Positions 1 through 8,900 of a stretch of DNA of 41,880 nucleotides are shown piece by piece. Origin of the DNA: Clostridia bacterium (lineage in GTDB: Bacteria > Bacillota > Clostridia > Oscillospirales > CAG-272); NCBI GenBank assembly GCA_017504405.1, contig JAFVRG010000020.1:1-41880 (forward strand), given 5' to 3'. The position numbers were made by a program, and so were the translations under genes. Every line of letters begins with the position of its first letter. Within the stretch, counting starts at the first letter, position 1. The notes beneath the pieces were generated by a model, which had not been told where the DNA came from, searched no databases, and worked only from the letters and a program-made list of their open reading frames with translations.

Positions 1-238
1 CACGTATTGCGGCACGTGCGCTCGGCATACCTCTGAAATCGCAGTAGGCAACAGCCTTGTCAAGATTTTCAAGAATAGTTTTCTTTACGCTGTCAGGAGC
101 CTTATGACCGAAAATGGCAGGGTTGCCAGAGTTGATTTTCAGTATCTTCGCTCCGGCGGCCTCCATGCTCATCGCCTCCACGTATAGCGGTCCTCTTATG
201 TCGGACGTTACGTTACTGATTTTTTCTGAGCACTTCAT
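1..238 (-). CDS. PLP-dependent aminotransferase (alanine aminotransferase-like), N-terminal part
   Basis: This is the first 79 codons of a class I/II pyridoxal-phosphate aminotransferase, cut by the left window edge. The reading shows the N-terminal pattern of the AlaA/AspC-type family: an IRGPLYVEAMSMEAAG helix, then KILKINSGNPAIFG, then an AYCDFRGMPSARAAIR segment matching the usual Y(S/C)D..G....R.AI motif. The PLP lysine lies outside the window. The ATG at 238 is preceded by a strong AAAGGAGG site. Family members transfer the amino group of alanine or similar amino acids to 2-oxoglutarate in the cytoplasm; the substrate cannot be read from this fragment. It has its own promoter just upstream. 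Confidence 0.85.
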   Translation of the reverse strand, partial: MKCSEKISNVTSDIRGPLYVEAMSMEAAGAKILKINSGNPAIFGHKAPDSVKKTILENLDKAVAYCDFRGMPSARAAIR

Positions 239-282
239 TTCCGTGTTCCTCCTTTACAGTCTTGCGACAAATTATAATAAAT

Positions 283-311
283 TATTTATCATTTTTTGCG
301 TAATTTGTCAA
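283..311 (-). promoter_or_regulatory. Sigma-A type promoter of the aminotransferase gene
   Basis: On the minus strand TTGACA (311-306) and TAAATA (288-283) are separated by 17 bp, 45 bases upstream of the aminotransferase start. The -35 box is a perfect consensus; the -10 box matches at four of six positions. Confidence 0.6.
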
Positions 312-351
312 TGCTTAATCTATATTTTAATATAAAAATGCGTGTATTTTA

Positions 352-1542
352 TTAAAAACCGAGCCCAAAATTTCCGCTCGCCAGAACAAAAGAGCAAAAA
401 ACGGCAAGAACTAAGAGAAAGGCAAAGTTTATAACCGAGAAAAGAATTATGTATTTCTTCGTTTTTTCTGGATAGCGAGAGGTAAATTCCCTGAGTGTAA
501 TCAGGCTCGCAAGCGAAGCAATCAGCGTGCCTGCGCCGCCGATATTCACACCCATAAGCAACGCTCGGTAATCGGTTGTAAATTCCGACAAGAGTATTGC
601 AGACGGCACGTTGCTTATAAATTGACAGGACAGCGCCGATACCAACAGTGTATTTTTGGACAAAAGCGCCCCAACGGCATTTTCCACTATATCAATGCGT
701 GCCATATTGCCCGCAAAAATGAAGAAGAAAACAAATGTGAAAAGCAAGGGGTAGTCTACCTTCAAAAGTGCGCTTTTGTCAAGAAAAAGAAGCGCCAGGG
801 GAATTAAAATCAATCCCACGTAGTACGGAACTGTTCTGAAAACGAGCAGAATTGAGAATGCAAAAAGGAGAAGGTAAATTATAACCTTGACCTTAGGCAT
901 AGGCGCAAAATCACGGGTTTTGAGCTGCATTTTCTCTCCCTTTACGAAAACAAGGCAGAGCAGAGTTATGAGTGAAACCGACAGCAGAAAGGGAAACAGC
1001 ATTATTTTGACAAATTCCCCGTTTGCTATTCTGAATTTTTCGTAAAGATAAAGGTTTTGCGGATTTCCGAAAGGCGTCAGCATACCGCCGAGGTTGGCGG
1101 CGATATTCTGCATAATGAAGGTAAACGCCATATACCGCTCCTTGCCTGCGGAGGACATAACGTAATATCCGAGGGGCAAAAACGTGAGCAGAGCCATATC
1201 GTTTGCCAGAAGCATCGAGCCGATAAAGGTTATGTAAACGAGCAAAAGCACAGCGGTACGGGTGTTTCCCGATACAACGACAATTCTCTCTGCGAGCTTA
1301 GTGAAAAATCGCACGTTTTTGAGAGCGCATATAACTGCCAGCGTGCAGAAAAGGCAGGTTAGCGTTTTGAAATCGAAATAGCCGATATAATCGGCATCGG
1401 GCGGAACAATCAGCGAGGTAACGAGCGCCAGCGCCGCCGCTATTACGAGAACGGTGTTTTTACGAATGAAATGAATTGTTACAGTCAGAGCATCGTGAAA
1501 ATGATGAGCCGGGTGTCTGACCGCACCCGAATGATGAGCCAT
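352..1542 (-). CDS. SLC13/CitM-type anion permease
   Basis: A 396-residue integral membrane protein of the ion transporter superfamily that holds SLC13, CitMHS and YbiR-like permeases. About ten hydrophobic segments are visible. Two family signatures are present: ANDMALLTFLPL near residue 112 and GGMLTPFGNPQNLYLY near residue 150, the re-entrant-loop signatures with conserved Asn, Pro and Gly. A second half signature lies near FISNVPSAILLS. Such proteins move dicarboxylates, citrate or inorganic anions across the cytoplasmic membrane; the substrate cannot be told here. The N-terminus is His-rich (MAHHSG...HPAHHFH). A GGAGAG site precedes the ATG. It is transcribed alone. Confidence 0.8.
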   Translation of the reverse strand: MAHHSGAVRHPAHHFHDALTVTIHFIRKNTVLVIAAALALVTSLIVPPDADYIGYFDFKTLTCLFCTLAVICALKNVRFFTKLAERIVVVSGNTRTAVLLLVYITFIGSMLLANDMALLTFLPLGYYVMSSAGKERYMAFTFIMQNIAANLGGMLTPFGNPQNLYLYEKFRIANGEFVKIMLFPFLLSVSLITLLCLVFVKGEKMQLKTRDFAPMPKVKVIIYLLLFAFSILLVFRTVPYYVGLILIPLALLFLDKSALLKVDYPLLFTFVFFFIFAGNMARIDIVENAVGALLSKNTLLVSALSCQFISNVPSAILLSEFTTDYRALLMGVNIGGAGTLIASLASLITLREFTSRYPEKTKKYIILFSVINFAFLLVLAVFCSFVLASGNFGLGF

Positions 1543-1583
1543 ATTACTCTCCGTAAAGTATATATTTATTCACACAAGCATTT

Positions 1584-1612
1584 ATTATAGCACTTGCCCA
1601 TATTAAAATCAA
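1584..1612 (-). promoter_or_regulatory. Sigma-A type promoter of the anion permease gene
   Basis: On the minus strand TTGATT (1612-1607) and a perfect TATAAT (1589-1584) are separated by 17 bp. It lies between the terminator at 1638-1675 and the permease start at 1542, so the permease is a separate transcription unit. Confidence 0.7.
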
Positions 1613-1637
1613 TATATTTTTTAAATAAAAATAAAAA

Positions 1638-1675
1638 ACACCGCCTCCTGTCCAACTGCGGACAGGAGGCGGTGT
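1638..1675 (-). terminator. Strong intrinsic terminator downstream of the TtcA-like gene
   Basis: A perfect 16-bp stem (1638-1653 with 1660-1675) with a 6-base loop. On the minus strand it is followed by a T-rich run (TTTTTATTTTTATTT). It ends the TtcA-like transcript. Confidence 0.9.
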
Positions 1676-1724
1676 ATTAAAAGCAAGGATGCGTTCCGTT
1701 CAAAATTCAAACGAAACGCATTTT

Positions 1725-2471
1725 TTATTCTTTATCAATTTTTCCCGAGAAGGTGTCAAAGCCGTCGATTTTTGAACGGCAGATAGCGCCGAAAATGCGC
1801 CAACGCAAGCCCTTGTTATTCCTTTCAAGGGCGGCGAGCAGATTTTTCATATTCTCTCGCTCGGTGTTGTGGTTTTCGGGACAGGAGCTGCTCAGCACAG
1901 GCATTTCGGGTGCGTGTGAGGCAAAATATCTTATAGTCTTTTCCTGGGCGTAAATGAGCGGACGAATGAGGTAAAGGTCGGTGTTCGACAGATACGTTAC
2001 GGGCGAGAAGCAGCCGAGCCTGCCCTCAAAGAAAAGATTGAGCATAAAGGTGTCTACAACGTCATCGAAATGATGTCCGAGCGCAACCTTATTGCAGCCC
2101 ATTTCCTTTGCCGCCGAGTGCAGAACACCACGGCGCATTTTGGAGCAGAGCGAGCAGGGGTTAGGCTCTTTTCTTATATCGAATATTATTTTTGCTATGT
2201 CTGTTTTCTCTACTCGGTATTCAACGCCAAGGTCCTTGCAGAAGCGCTCGATTTTGGAAAAATCCGAGCCCTCGAAGCCCATATCGACGGTTATGGCGCA
2301 CAGCTCGTATTTTTTAGGATAAAACCGCCTCATTTCCGAGAGGGCATAGAGCAGAGTCATAGAATCCTTGCCGCCCGATATGCCGACGGCAATTTTATCA
2401 CCGTCCTCAATCATACCGTAGTCGTCAACCGCACGGCGCATAAAGCTTAAAATTCTCTGTAATTCTTTCAT
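1725..2471 (-). CDS. TtcA-like tRNA 2-thiocytidine biosynthesis protein (PP-loop ATPase)
   Basis: A 248-residue N-type PP-loop ATPase. The PP-loop SGGKDS lies at residues 32-37, the CSLC pair at C106 and C109, and a third cysteine in SSSCPEN near residue 197. These three correspond to the cysteines that hold the iron-sulfur cluster in E. coli TtcA (311 residues). Members activate a tRNA base by adenylation and thiolate it, s2C32 in TtcA; Firmicute members of this subfamily are not all tested, so the exact base is inferred. A perfect terminator follows. The Shine-Dalgarno site before the ATG is weak (AAAG). It is divergent from the amidase at 2532, sharing a 60-base intergenic region. Confidence 0.82.
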   Translation of the reverse strand: MKELQRILSFMRRAVDDYGMIEDGDKIAVGISGGKDSMTLLYALSEMRRFYPKKYELCAITVDMGFEGSDFSKIERFCKDLGVEYRVEKTDIAKIIFDIRKEPNPCSLCSKMRRGVLHSAAKEMGCNKVALGHHFDDVVDTFMLNLFFEGRLGCFSPVTYLSNTDLYLIRPLIYAQEKTIRYFASHAPEMPVLSSSCPENHNTERENMKNLLAALERNNKGLRWRIFGAICRSKIDGFDTFSGKIDKE

Positions 2472-2531
2472 GTCAAACTTTCTTTATTTCTCATACTATG
2501 TAATAAAACGCAAAAAACGAAAGGAGCTTTT

Positions 2532-3095
2532 ATGGCTATAAGAGTTTATATAGACCAAGGGCATAATCCGCAGAATCCCAATGCAGGCGCAGAGGGCAGC
2601 GGATACCGTGAGCAGGACCTCGTTTACAGAATAGGGGTTGAGCTTTTTAATCTTTTACAAAACGATTCGAATTATACGGCGAGGCTTTCCCGCACAACGC
2701 CAAATACCACAATAGGAACGAGTAATGCGAGCAGTCTGCGATTGCGTGTTGAGGACGCAAACAGCTGGGGAGCGAATCTGTTTCTGAGCCTGCACACCAA
2801 CGCATCGTCCAACCCGTCGGCAACGGGCAGCGAGGCGCTCGTCTACTCCGAAACAACCCCCGCCTATTCAATAGGTGAGAACATTCTGCGTGAGCTTACT
2901 CGCATAACAGGACTTCGCAACCGAGGGGTGAAGCTCCGTCCGGGACTGTACGTTCTTCGCAGAACGGCAATGCCTGCGGTGCTTGTGGAGCTTGGCTTTA
3001 TCACCAATCAAAGCGATGCCGACCTCATGGCGAACAATCCCGCACTGTTTGCGAGGGGCATCTACGAGGGGCTTAACGATTACTACGGATTTTGA
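2532..3095 (+). CDS. N-acetylmuramoyl-L-alanine amidase (Amidase_3), stand-alone
   Basis: A 187-residue protein that is essentially one Amidase_3 catalytic domain. Zinc ligands are placed at H11 (in DQGHNPQNP), E27 (GYREQDL) and H88 (SLHTNASS), with the catalytic glutamate at E153 (VLVELGFITN). The family cleaves the amide bond between MurNAc and L-Ala of peptidoglycan. No signal peptide, membrane anchor or wall-binding repeat is seen, because the domain starts at residue 3. That is unusual for a housekeeping secreted amidase and fits a phage-endolysin-like origin, release by lysis, or a non-classical route. Start ATG 2532 follows AAAGGAG. Its stop codon directly abuts that of the convergent gene at 3096. 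Confidence 0.88.
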   Translation: MAIRVYIDQGHNPQNPNAGAEGSGYREQDLVYRIGVELFNLLQNDSNYTARLSRTTPNTTIGTSNASSLRLRVEDANSWGANLFLSLHTNASSNPSATGSEALVYSETTPAYSIGENILRELTRITGLRNRGVKLRPGLYVLRRTAMPAVLVELGFITNQSDADLMANNPALFARGIYEGLNDYYGF

Positions 3096-3764
3096 TTATT
3101 CACGTGGCTTGAGTGTTATGCTGTCACAGTCAAGAAAGCGCTCTGCCTCAGCAACGCTGCCTGCGGTGAAAACGAACTCAGCTCCGCATTCGGTGCAAAA
3201 GAGGCGTATTCCGCCGTCGGTTATGTCAAATCCGTAGCTGCCCTTGTGGCAGGGGCAGTCTATACTGCCCTCCTCGCACATATCTGCAACGAGGAACCGT
3301 ATTATATCGAAAACCTGTGAGTCGGGCATATTATCTATTTCTTCGTCCTTGCCCTTTTCCGCAAGAGCACGCAGCTGCTCGGGGGAGTCAAATCCCGCCT
3401 CAAGGAATATGCGATTCAGCGCAATGTCGGATTTTTCAATAGCCGCTGAAACCTTGTCCTCGTTTCCGATAAAGGCAATGTCTATGTTGGTATAAGGACA
3501 GCAGAGCATAAACACGTCACCCGAGAAGAAAACCTCCCTCGACACAACGTAGTTGTGGTCGTTTCCGCAGAAAAGGCAGGGGATAGACAGCCTTATTTTG
3601 TCCTTATCATTTGTATATGTCATTTTCATTTCGCTCTTACCGCAGGGGCATTTGAGCTTAAGCATGCTTGTCTGGAGCGCAACCGAGGCGACAAGTCCTG
3701 TTGCCGCCGCCGAGCAGGCAGGGCATCTGTATGCCGTATGAGCTTTTCTTTGGTTGATAATCAT
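3096..3764 (-). CDS. Conserved cysteine-rich (zinc-ribbon-like) protein of unknown function
   Basis: A 222-residue soluble protein that I cannot assign to a named family. It holds several Cys pairs typical of structural zinc sites: C14/C17, C39/C41, C63/C66 (CLFC), C88/C89, C170/C172 and C190/C193 (CTEC). A helical middle section spans about residues 103-165. The C-terminal part (residues 168-200) looks like a small zinc ribbon. It is the last gene of the ftsK operon: its Shine-Dalgarno (GAGGT) overlaps the last codons of the upstream CPBP gene, with 3 bases between stop and start, so the two are probably translationally coupled. The function is not known. Confidence 0.7.
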   Translation of the reverse strand: MIINQRKAHTAYRCPACSAAATGLVASVALQTSMLKLKCPCGKSEMKMTYTNDKDKIRLSIPCLFCGNDHNYVVSREVFFSGDVFMLCCPYTNIDIAFIGNEDKVSAAIEKSDIALNRIFLEAGFDSPEQLRALAEKGKDEEIDNMPDSQVFDIIRFLVADMCEEGSIDCPCHKGSYGFDITDGGIRLFCTECGAEFVFTAGSVAEAERFLDCDSITLKPRE

Positions 3765-3767
3765 TTT

Positions 3768-4643
3768 TTACCTCATTAACAAAAGGATTATAAGCATAAT
3801 TACAGTTGCGGGCGAGAAGAGAGCAAGACGCTTTTCCTCCCTGCCGAAATCGCCGTCTGCATAGGTTGTGAAGCTCGGCATAGACCTCGCCATAGCCATT
3901 ACCGTCACAAAGGTAGAGAAGAACAGAAGCGCCAACGCAAGAATTGTGTAAATGACGAGATTGTCGTTGATAACGGCGTAGAAGCCCCGTCCTCGGATAA
4001 GCAGAAGCGAGAGAATGCCGACGCATCTCATAAATACAGGTACAAGTGTGGAGTCGGTATAAATTCTCATGGCTCCGAGAGCAAGTCCGATAAGACACGC
4101 AAACGGGAGCGTGTAGAGATTTAACGCAAACATTGCGGACAGCGCAGTGGATACTGCGAGCGCAACCGTGCTCGAATATTTCAGATATTCGCTTATCAGC
4201 ACACCTCGGAAGAACAGCTCCTCGCATATTGCGGGAATGATTGCAATGAAAATAATCCCGACAGCACTTGCCGACTGTGTATGGGGCAGGTTAAAGAGAG
4301 ATATTGGAAATGAGCTCGGTAGGTATTTATCCGAAATTACTGCCGCCGCAACGTATGCAACGCATATAAATACGGTTGCGAGAAGCACCACGAACAGGTG
4401 CGATACGGACAGGCTGTTGCTGCCCAAGGATATTTTACGTGGGGCTGAAGCTCTTGCAATAAGCATCAGCGGCAGTAGCAGCGCAATAACCGAGGACATA
4501 GTTGCGCTCACCTCGGCAGAGCCGAAAAGCTCAACCTTAAATGTCAGCAGCTTGTGTATAATTGCGCAAACCAACACGGCAAGAGGTAGGTAAACCGAGC
4601 TTTTGCCGATAAATTCACGAACAGTCCTTGCTTTTTTAGTCAT
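3768..4643 (-). CDS. CPBP-family (Abi/CAAX-like) membrane protein with degenerate active site
   Basis: A 291-residue membrane protein with about eight hydrophobic segments and the CPBP (Abi, PF02517-like) fold signature. Motif 1 is intact: EELFFR with E141, E142 and R146. The two histidine motifs are not. Where FxxxH is expected there is FALNL (F172, L176), and where HxxxN is expected there is MRCVGIL around residues 205-211, with neither His nor Asn. The family are intramembrane glutamate proteases that need these histidines, so this copy is likely not a working protease, or uses other residues. A complete paralog lies at 17872-18837. An AAGGATG site precedes the ATG. It is the fourth gene of the ftsK operon. 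Confidence 0.75.
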   Translation of the reverse strand: MTKKARTVREFIGKSSVYLPLAVLVCAIIHKLLTFKVELFGSAEVSATMSSVIALLLPLMLIARASAPRKISLGSNSLSVSHLFVVLLATVFICVAYVAAAVISDKYLPSSFPISLFNLPHTQSASAVGIIFIAIIPAICEELFFRGVLISEYLKYSSTVALAVSTALSAMFALNLYTLPFACLIGLALGAMRIYTDSTLVPVFMRCVGILSLLLIRGRGFYAVINDNLVIYTILALALLFFSTFVTVMAMARSMPSFTTYADGDFGREEKRLALFSPATVIMLIILLLMR

Positions 4644-4698
4644 ATAACATCCTTCGCTGTCACAATGTGATAGCTATATCAGATTTATTGCAGTTTTA

Positions 4699-5421
4699 TT
4701 ATCTCGGTAGCGGATAGCAGATTTTTTCGGGGATTTCTGCACCCTCTGCGAGCGGTTTTGCGAGCGCACAGTGAGCGCCCGTCAGCCTTACCCTTTCGCA
4801 AACCGAGAGCGATGTGGCGAGTATTTTGGTATAATCCTTATCGTTTGTCAATACCCAGCCCCCGTCGGTTAGATGTATACGGGCAGACGGGTAGCTTTTT
4901 GACGCAAATTCAAGAGAGCAGGGAAAAAGCCCGTAGCCGTCATACAGGCGTGAATAATCGCCGTCAAAGCCGTATAGAGGTAAATCTGCGCTCGCTGAAA
5001 TTTTGTCGGGTGTGTCGGGATACGCAGATGCAGGGATGGATATTTTTTGACAGTATCCGAGCCTTTCGTATGCGCTCGCAAGCGCACTGTCTGCCGCAAT
5101 CAGAAACGTGAAGCTGTATCCGTTGTCTATTGCAAAATTCTCCACCTGCGAGAGCAGAGAGCGCATAAGCCCCTTGCCCCTGTAATCGGTATCGGTTGCA
5201 ATTGCGTAGAGATAGAGTCCTTTATTTGCGCCGTGAGTCACGGGAAAAGCCAACAGCTGAGAGACAGGCTCATCGCCGTTTTCAATAGCAAACGGAAAAA
5301 CCTCGTCCCATATCGGCGACAGCTCCGCTTCTGTTTCCTCGGGCTCAGCATCGAATGCTTCACAAAACAACCGTGAAAAACGCTCGGGCGTCAGATTTCT
5401 GTTTAAAGTTAATTTTGTCAT
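4699..5421 (-). CDS. GNAT-family N-acetyltransferase
   Basis: A 240-residue protein with a GNAT domain in its first half: LYLYAIATDTDYRGKGLMRS gives strand beta-4 and the acetyl-CoA pyrophosphate loop R/Q-x-x-G-x-G (here DYRGKG), followed by helix alpha-3 and the late ASAYERLGY motif. The C-terminal about 110 residues resemble no domain I know. It acetylates an unknown amine. I place the start at ATG 5421, which overlaps the DJ-1 stop as ATGA (translational coupling). An in-frame GTG at 5439 would add six residues; neither has a clear Shine-Dalgarno. Confidence 0.75.
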   Translation of the reverse strand: MTKLTLNRNLTPERFSRLFCEAFDAEPEETEAELSPIWDEVFPFAIENGDEPVSQLLAFPVTHGANKGLYLYAIATDTDYRGKGLMRSLLSQVENFAIDNGYSFTFLIAADSALASAYERLGYCQKISIPASAYPDTPDKISASADLPLYGFDGDYSRLYDGYGLFPCSLEFASKSYPSARIHLTDGGWVLTNDKDYTKILATSLSVCERVRLTGAHCALAKPLAEGAEIPEKICYPLPR

Positions 5422-5960
5422 TTCGGAAAGGTTGCGCACACAATGGTTTTTGCGGTCTTTTTATCCTTGACCTTTGTGAGCAGTTGCTCTGCAAATTCGA
5501 GTGAAGCTCCCATTCCTATTGCGGTTGTGACGTTTTTGTCGGTAACTACTCGCTTTTTTACAACCTTTGCGCCGTGAAGATGCTCCTCAAATCCCGGGTA
5601 GCATACAGCCTTTTTGCCGTTAAGGAGTCCACGCTTGCCTAAAATCATAGGTGCCGCACATATAGCAGCCAGATGGGCGTGCTTTTTCTTGGCTTTTTCA
5701 ATGAGAGCATCTGTCAGGGGCGACTCGTCAATGTTTGTAGCGCCGGGCAGACCGCCGGGGAAAACGAGCATATCTATATCGTCACCGATATCCTCGGCAC
5801 GCATATCCGCAACAACCGAAATTCCGTGCGAGCCCTTAACCGTGAGCCCGTCGCCTGTTATTGCGGCGCATTTAACGTCCGCCTTTCCTCTACGCAGAAC
5901 GTCGAGCGGTGTCAGAGCCTCGATTTCCTCAAAGCCCTCGGCGAGAATTATATAAATCAT
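5418..5960 (-). CDS. DJ-1/PfpI (YajL-like) family protein
   Basis: A 180-residue single-domain protein of the DJ-1/ThiJ/PfpI superfamily, matching the usual YajL/DJ-1 length. The nucleophile elbow is AAICAAPMILG with C101, and the partner acidic residue lies in the AEGFEEIEA segment (E11-E14). Members are reported as glyoxalase III, deglycase or redox-sensing chaperones; which applies here is not visible. It overlaps ftsK by ATGA at 5957-5960 and the next gene by ATGA at 5418-5421, so three genes are tightly coupled. Confidence 0.88.
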   Translation of the reverse strand: MIYIILAEGFEEIEALTPLDVLRRGKADVKCAAITGDGLTVKGSHGISVVADMRAEDIGDDIDMLVFPGGLPGATNIDESPLTDALIEKAKKKHAHLAAICAAPMILGKRGLLNGKKAVCYPGFEEHLHGAKVVKKRVVTDKNVTTAIGMGASLEFAEQLLTKVKDKKTAKTIVCATFPK

Positions 5961-8900
5961 TCAGATTCCTCCATATTATTGAGCATTTCGATAAATTGGT
6001 TGTGGTCTATGAGCGTCTTTCTGGGCTTTTGACCGTTAGGCTCGCTGACGATACCGAAATTCTGCATATAGGTTACAAATCTCGATGCCTTCTGGAAGCC
6101 TATCTCGAGCTCTGTAATTATCTTTGATGCGGAGATTTCTCCGTTATTTACTGCCAGCTCTACCGCACGGCGGAACTGCTCGTTTGCGAGCATAGAGTCA
6201 AGGTCGTTTTTCGATGCCGCAGGAGCGTCACCGTCGCCTGCCGAGCGCTTGCTCGAGGCATCGCACTTTCTTGCCTCGTTTTCAATATCATCCCAAACGT
6301 CGCTGTCGTATGCGTTTTCGGGCGAATTGTCACGCAAGAAGCTGACAACCGAGTCAACCTCAGAGTCGCTCATAAACGCACCCTGAACTCTTCTCGGCGA
6401 GGTCTCGGTTACGGGGAAGTAAATCATATCACCCTTGCTGAGCAGCTTCTCAGCGCCAACCTCAACCGAATCGAATATGGTACGGGAGTCAACGTTGCTT
6501 GTAACCTTAAACGCAATACGTGAGGGGATGTTAGCCTTGATAACACCCGTAATGACGTTAACAGACGGTCTTTGCGTACCGATTATCAGGTGTATTCCTG
6601 CGGCACGTGCCTTCTGAGTTATTCTCATTATCGAGCTCTCAACCGTATCTCTTGCCATCATCATCAGGTCGTTTAGCTCGTCTATGATTATAACAAGCTT
6701 AGGTAACAGCTCAAATCCCGTGTGCTTTTTCGCATACTCGTTGTAGCCCTCAATGTTACGGACGCCCGCCTCCTCTATGAGGTCGTACCGGCGCTCCATT
6801 TCGTTTACAGCCCACGAGAGTGCGCCCGCGGCCTTCTTTGCGTCGGTGACAACAGGGACGAGCAGATGAGGTATTCCTCTGTACGGAATAAACTCAACCT
6901 TCTTCGGGTCAATCAGTATCAGCTTAACCTCGTCGGGCCTTGCCTTGTAGAGAATACTCGTGATTATAATATTGATGCAGACGGATTTACCCATACCGGT
7001 AGCGCCCGCAATCAGCATATGCGGCATTTTTGCTATATCGCCGTATACGGGCTGTCCCGTTACGTCAGCACCCACGCATATAGTGGTCGTGGACTTAGCC
7101 TCACGGAATTCGTCGGTGTCAATCATATCACGCAGATATACGAGCGAGGATATCTTGTTCGGCACCTCAACGCCAACCGTCCTCTTTCCGGGGATAGGCG
7201 TTTCCATTCTTATTCCCGCACTTTCGAGGTTCATCGAAATATTGCTTATTGCTCTTGCATATTTCTTAACGTCTATCGTCTGGTCGGTTGTCAGCTCGTA
7301 TCTCGTTATTCTCGGGCCCTTGGAGATATTTACCACCTTTGCGGGGAGCTTTAAGTTTTCAAAGGTCTTTTCGAGGATTTCCGACTTTTGCCTTATTTCG
7401 TATTCCGAATTGTCATTTATCGGCGGCTTGCTCGCCTCAAGCAGAGAGAGCGGCGGCATCTGGTATTCAGGTGCTTTTTTGTGAGGCTCAGCAAAGGGCT
7501 TAGTCACCTTAACGCTTATAGGAGCCTCCTTGCGCTCAAATGCGGGACGGGCAAAGGGGGATAAAGCAGGCTCGTCCTCATCATCCGTGTAGTCACTGTC
7601 GTCAGCGTCCTCAAAATTCTCGCTGTCGGAGTCACCGTAATCCTCAGTGCCGTCGTAGCCGTATTCGCTGTCAGCGGTACCGTCAAAATCCTCTTCGCCC
7701 CTTTGCCTGTCATAGCTGTACTCGGAGCTGTTATCCTCACTGTCAGAATCCGTGTCATCTGAGAGAAAGCTCATTATATTATCTCTGCCGAAGCTCGTAC
7801 CGTTAGGCACAGAGGGGCTGTCGATGTACGGTGTAGCATCACCCTTGTCGGTATCGGGCTCGTCAAAGATAGAAACCCTTTCCCTTGCGCTGAATACGGG
7901 AGCAGTATAATAGCTCTCGTCGGTTATTTTTTCGTCTGCGCCCTCTGCGCTTGCACCCTCGGAGTATTCGGTTATGTTCTCAAAATCGTCGAGGGAGCGT
8001 AGCTCTGAGGTAACCGCATCGGTTGTTATCGTGTATTCCTTTTCCTTTACCGTCTTTTTCTTTTCGGGTATTTTCAGCGGTGATAGAAGCTGGTCAATTT
8101 CGGCTATGTCAAAATCGTCATCTGCTATAATCGGATGCGAATCGTCATCGTCCAGCTGAATTCTTCCGCCGTTGAAGCGAACGGTTGCCGAATGACGTGG
8201 CAGAGCAGGAGCACGCATAGGAGTATTTATATTGTCGTCGAGCAGTCGGTCATCGTCGAGCTCAAACAGTATTTTTCTTCCCTTTTCGGGGTCGGGGAGC
8301 GCCACCCTTTCAGGTGTGTCTACGTTGTCGTAGAGCGCACGCTTGCGTGCCTTTTCCAGCTCGCTCTCCTCGAGGCGTGCCTTTTCCTCCTCCTCGAGCT
8401 CACGTCCGTAGTCCTCGAGAGCCTTTTTTCTCTTTTCAGAATAATTCTTTGCAGAGCTTTTCAGCTTGTCCTTTATACTTGCTCCGATAGAGCGAATGTC
8501 AAAATTGACACGCAAAAATGTTATTGCGTAGAGCAGAAGTGCCGCAATCGAGAGCATCCAAGCTCCAAAATTACCGACACCCTTGTATAGACCGTAGCCG
8601 ATAAGCGATCCAAAAAATCCGCCGCCCGACAAATCCTTGCCCATTGAGTAAAAGCTGCCTGCCTCGAACGCCCTCTCTGCTGATGGGATTGTAATTAGGT
8701 ACACTATTGCCGAGAAAAACGATACGGCAATGAGGGATAAAACAAATCTTGCGAGGCGCTTGTGATTTTTTGTATCCGAGCGCCAGAAGAAGGCGGCAAT
8801 TCCGACAAATACGGGAACAAGGTACGCACCTATCGAGAAAATTCCCCTCAAAAGGCTTGAGAGCGCCATTCCTACCTTTCCCGATGATTCGGGCGTTATG

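Noticed and set aside
2472..2531. Divergent promoters between the TtcA-like gene and the amidase
   Set aside because: The 60-base gap must hold them, but no pair of -35 and -10 boxes stood out well enough to list.
4655..4675. CRP-like site TCACA-A-TGTGA before the CPBP gene
   Set aside because: The half-sites are in the opposite order and spacing from a CRP site (TGTGA-N6-TCACA), and it lies inside an operon without a visible promoter.
6722..7354. 210-codon frame on the plus strand opposite ftsK
   Set aside because: It lies wholly inside the FtsK motor region, has no ribosome site and no recognisable domain; it mirrors the coding bias of ftsK.
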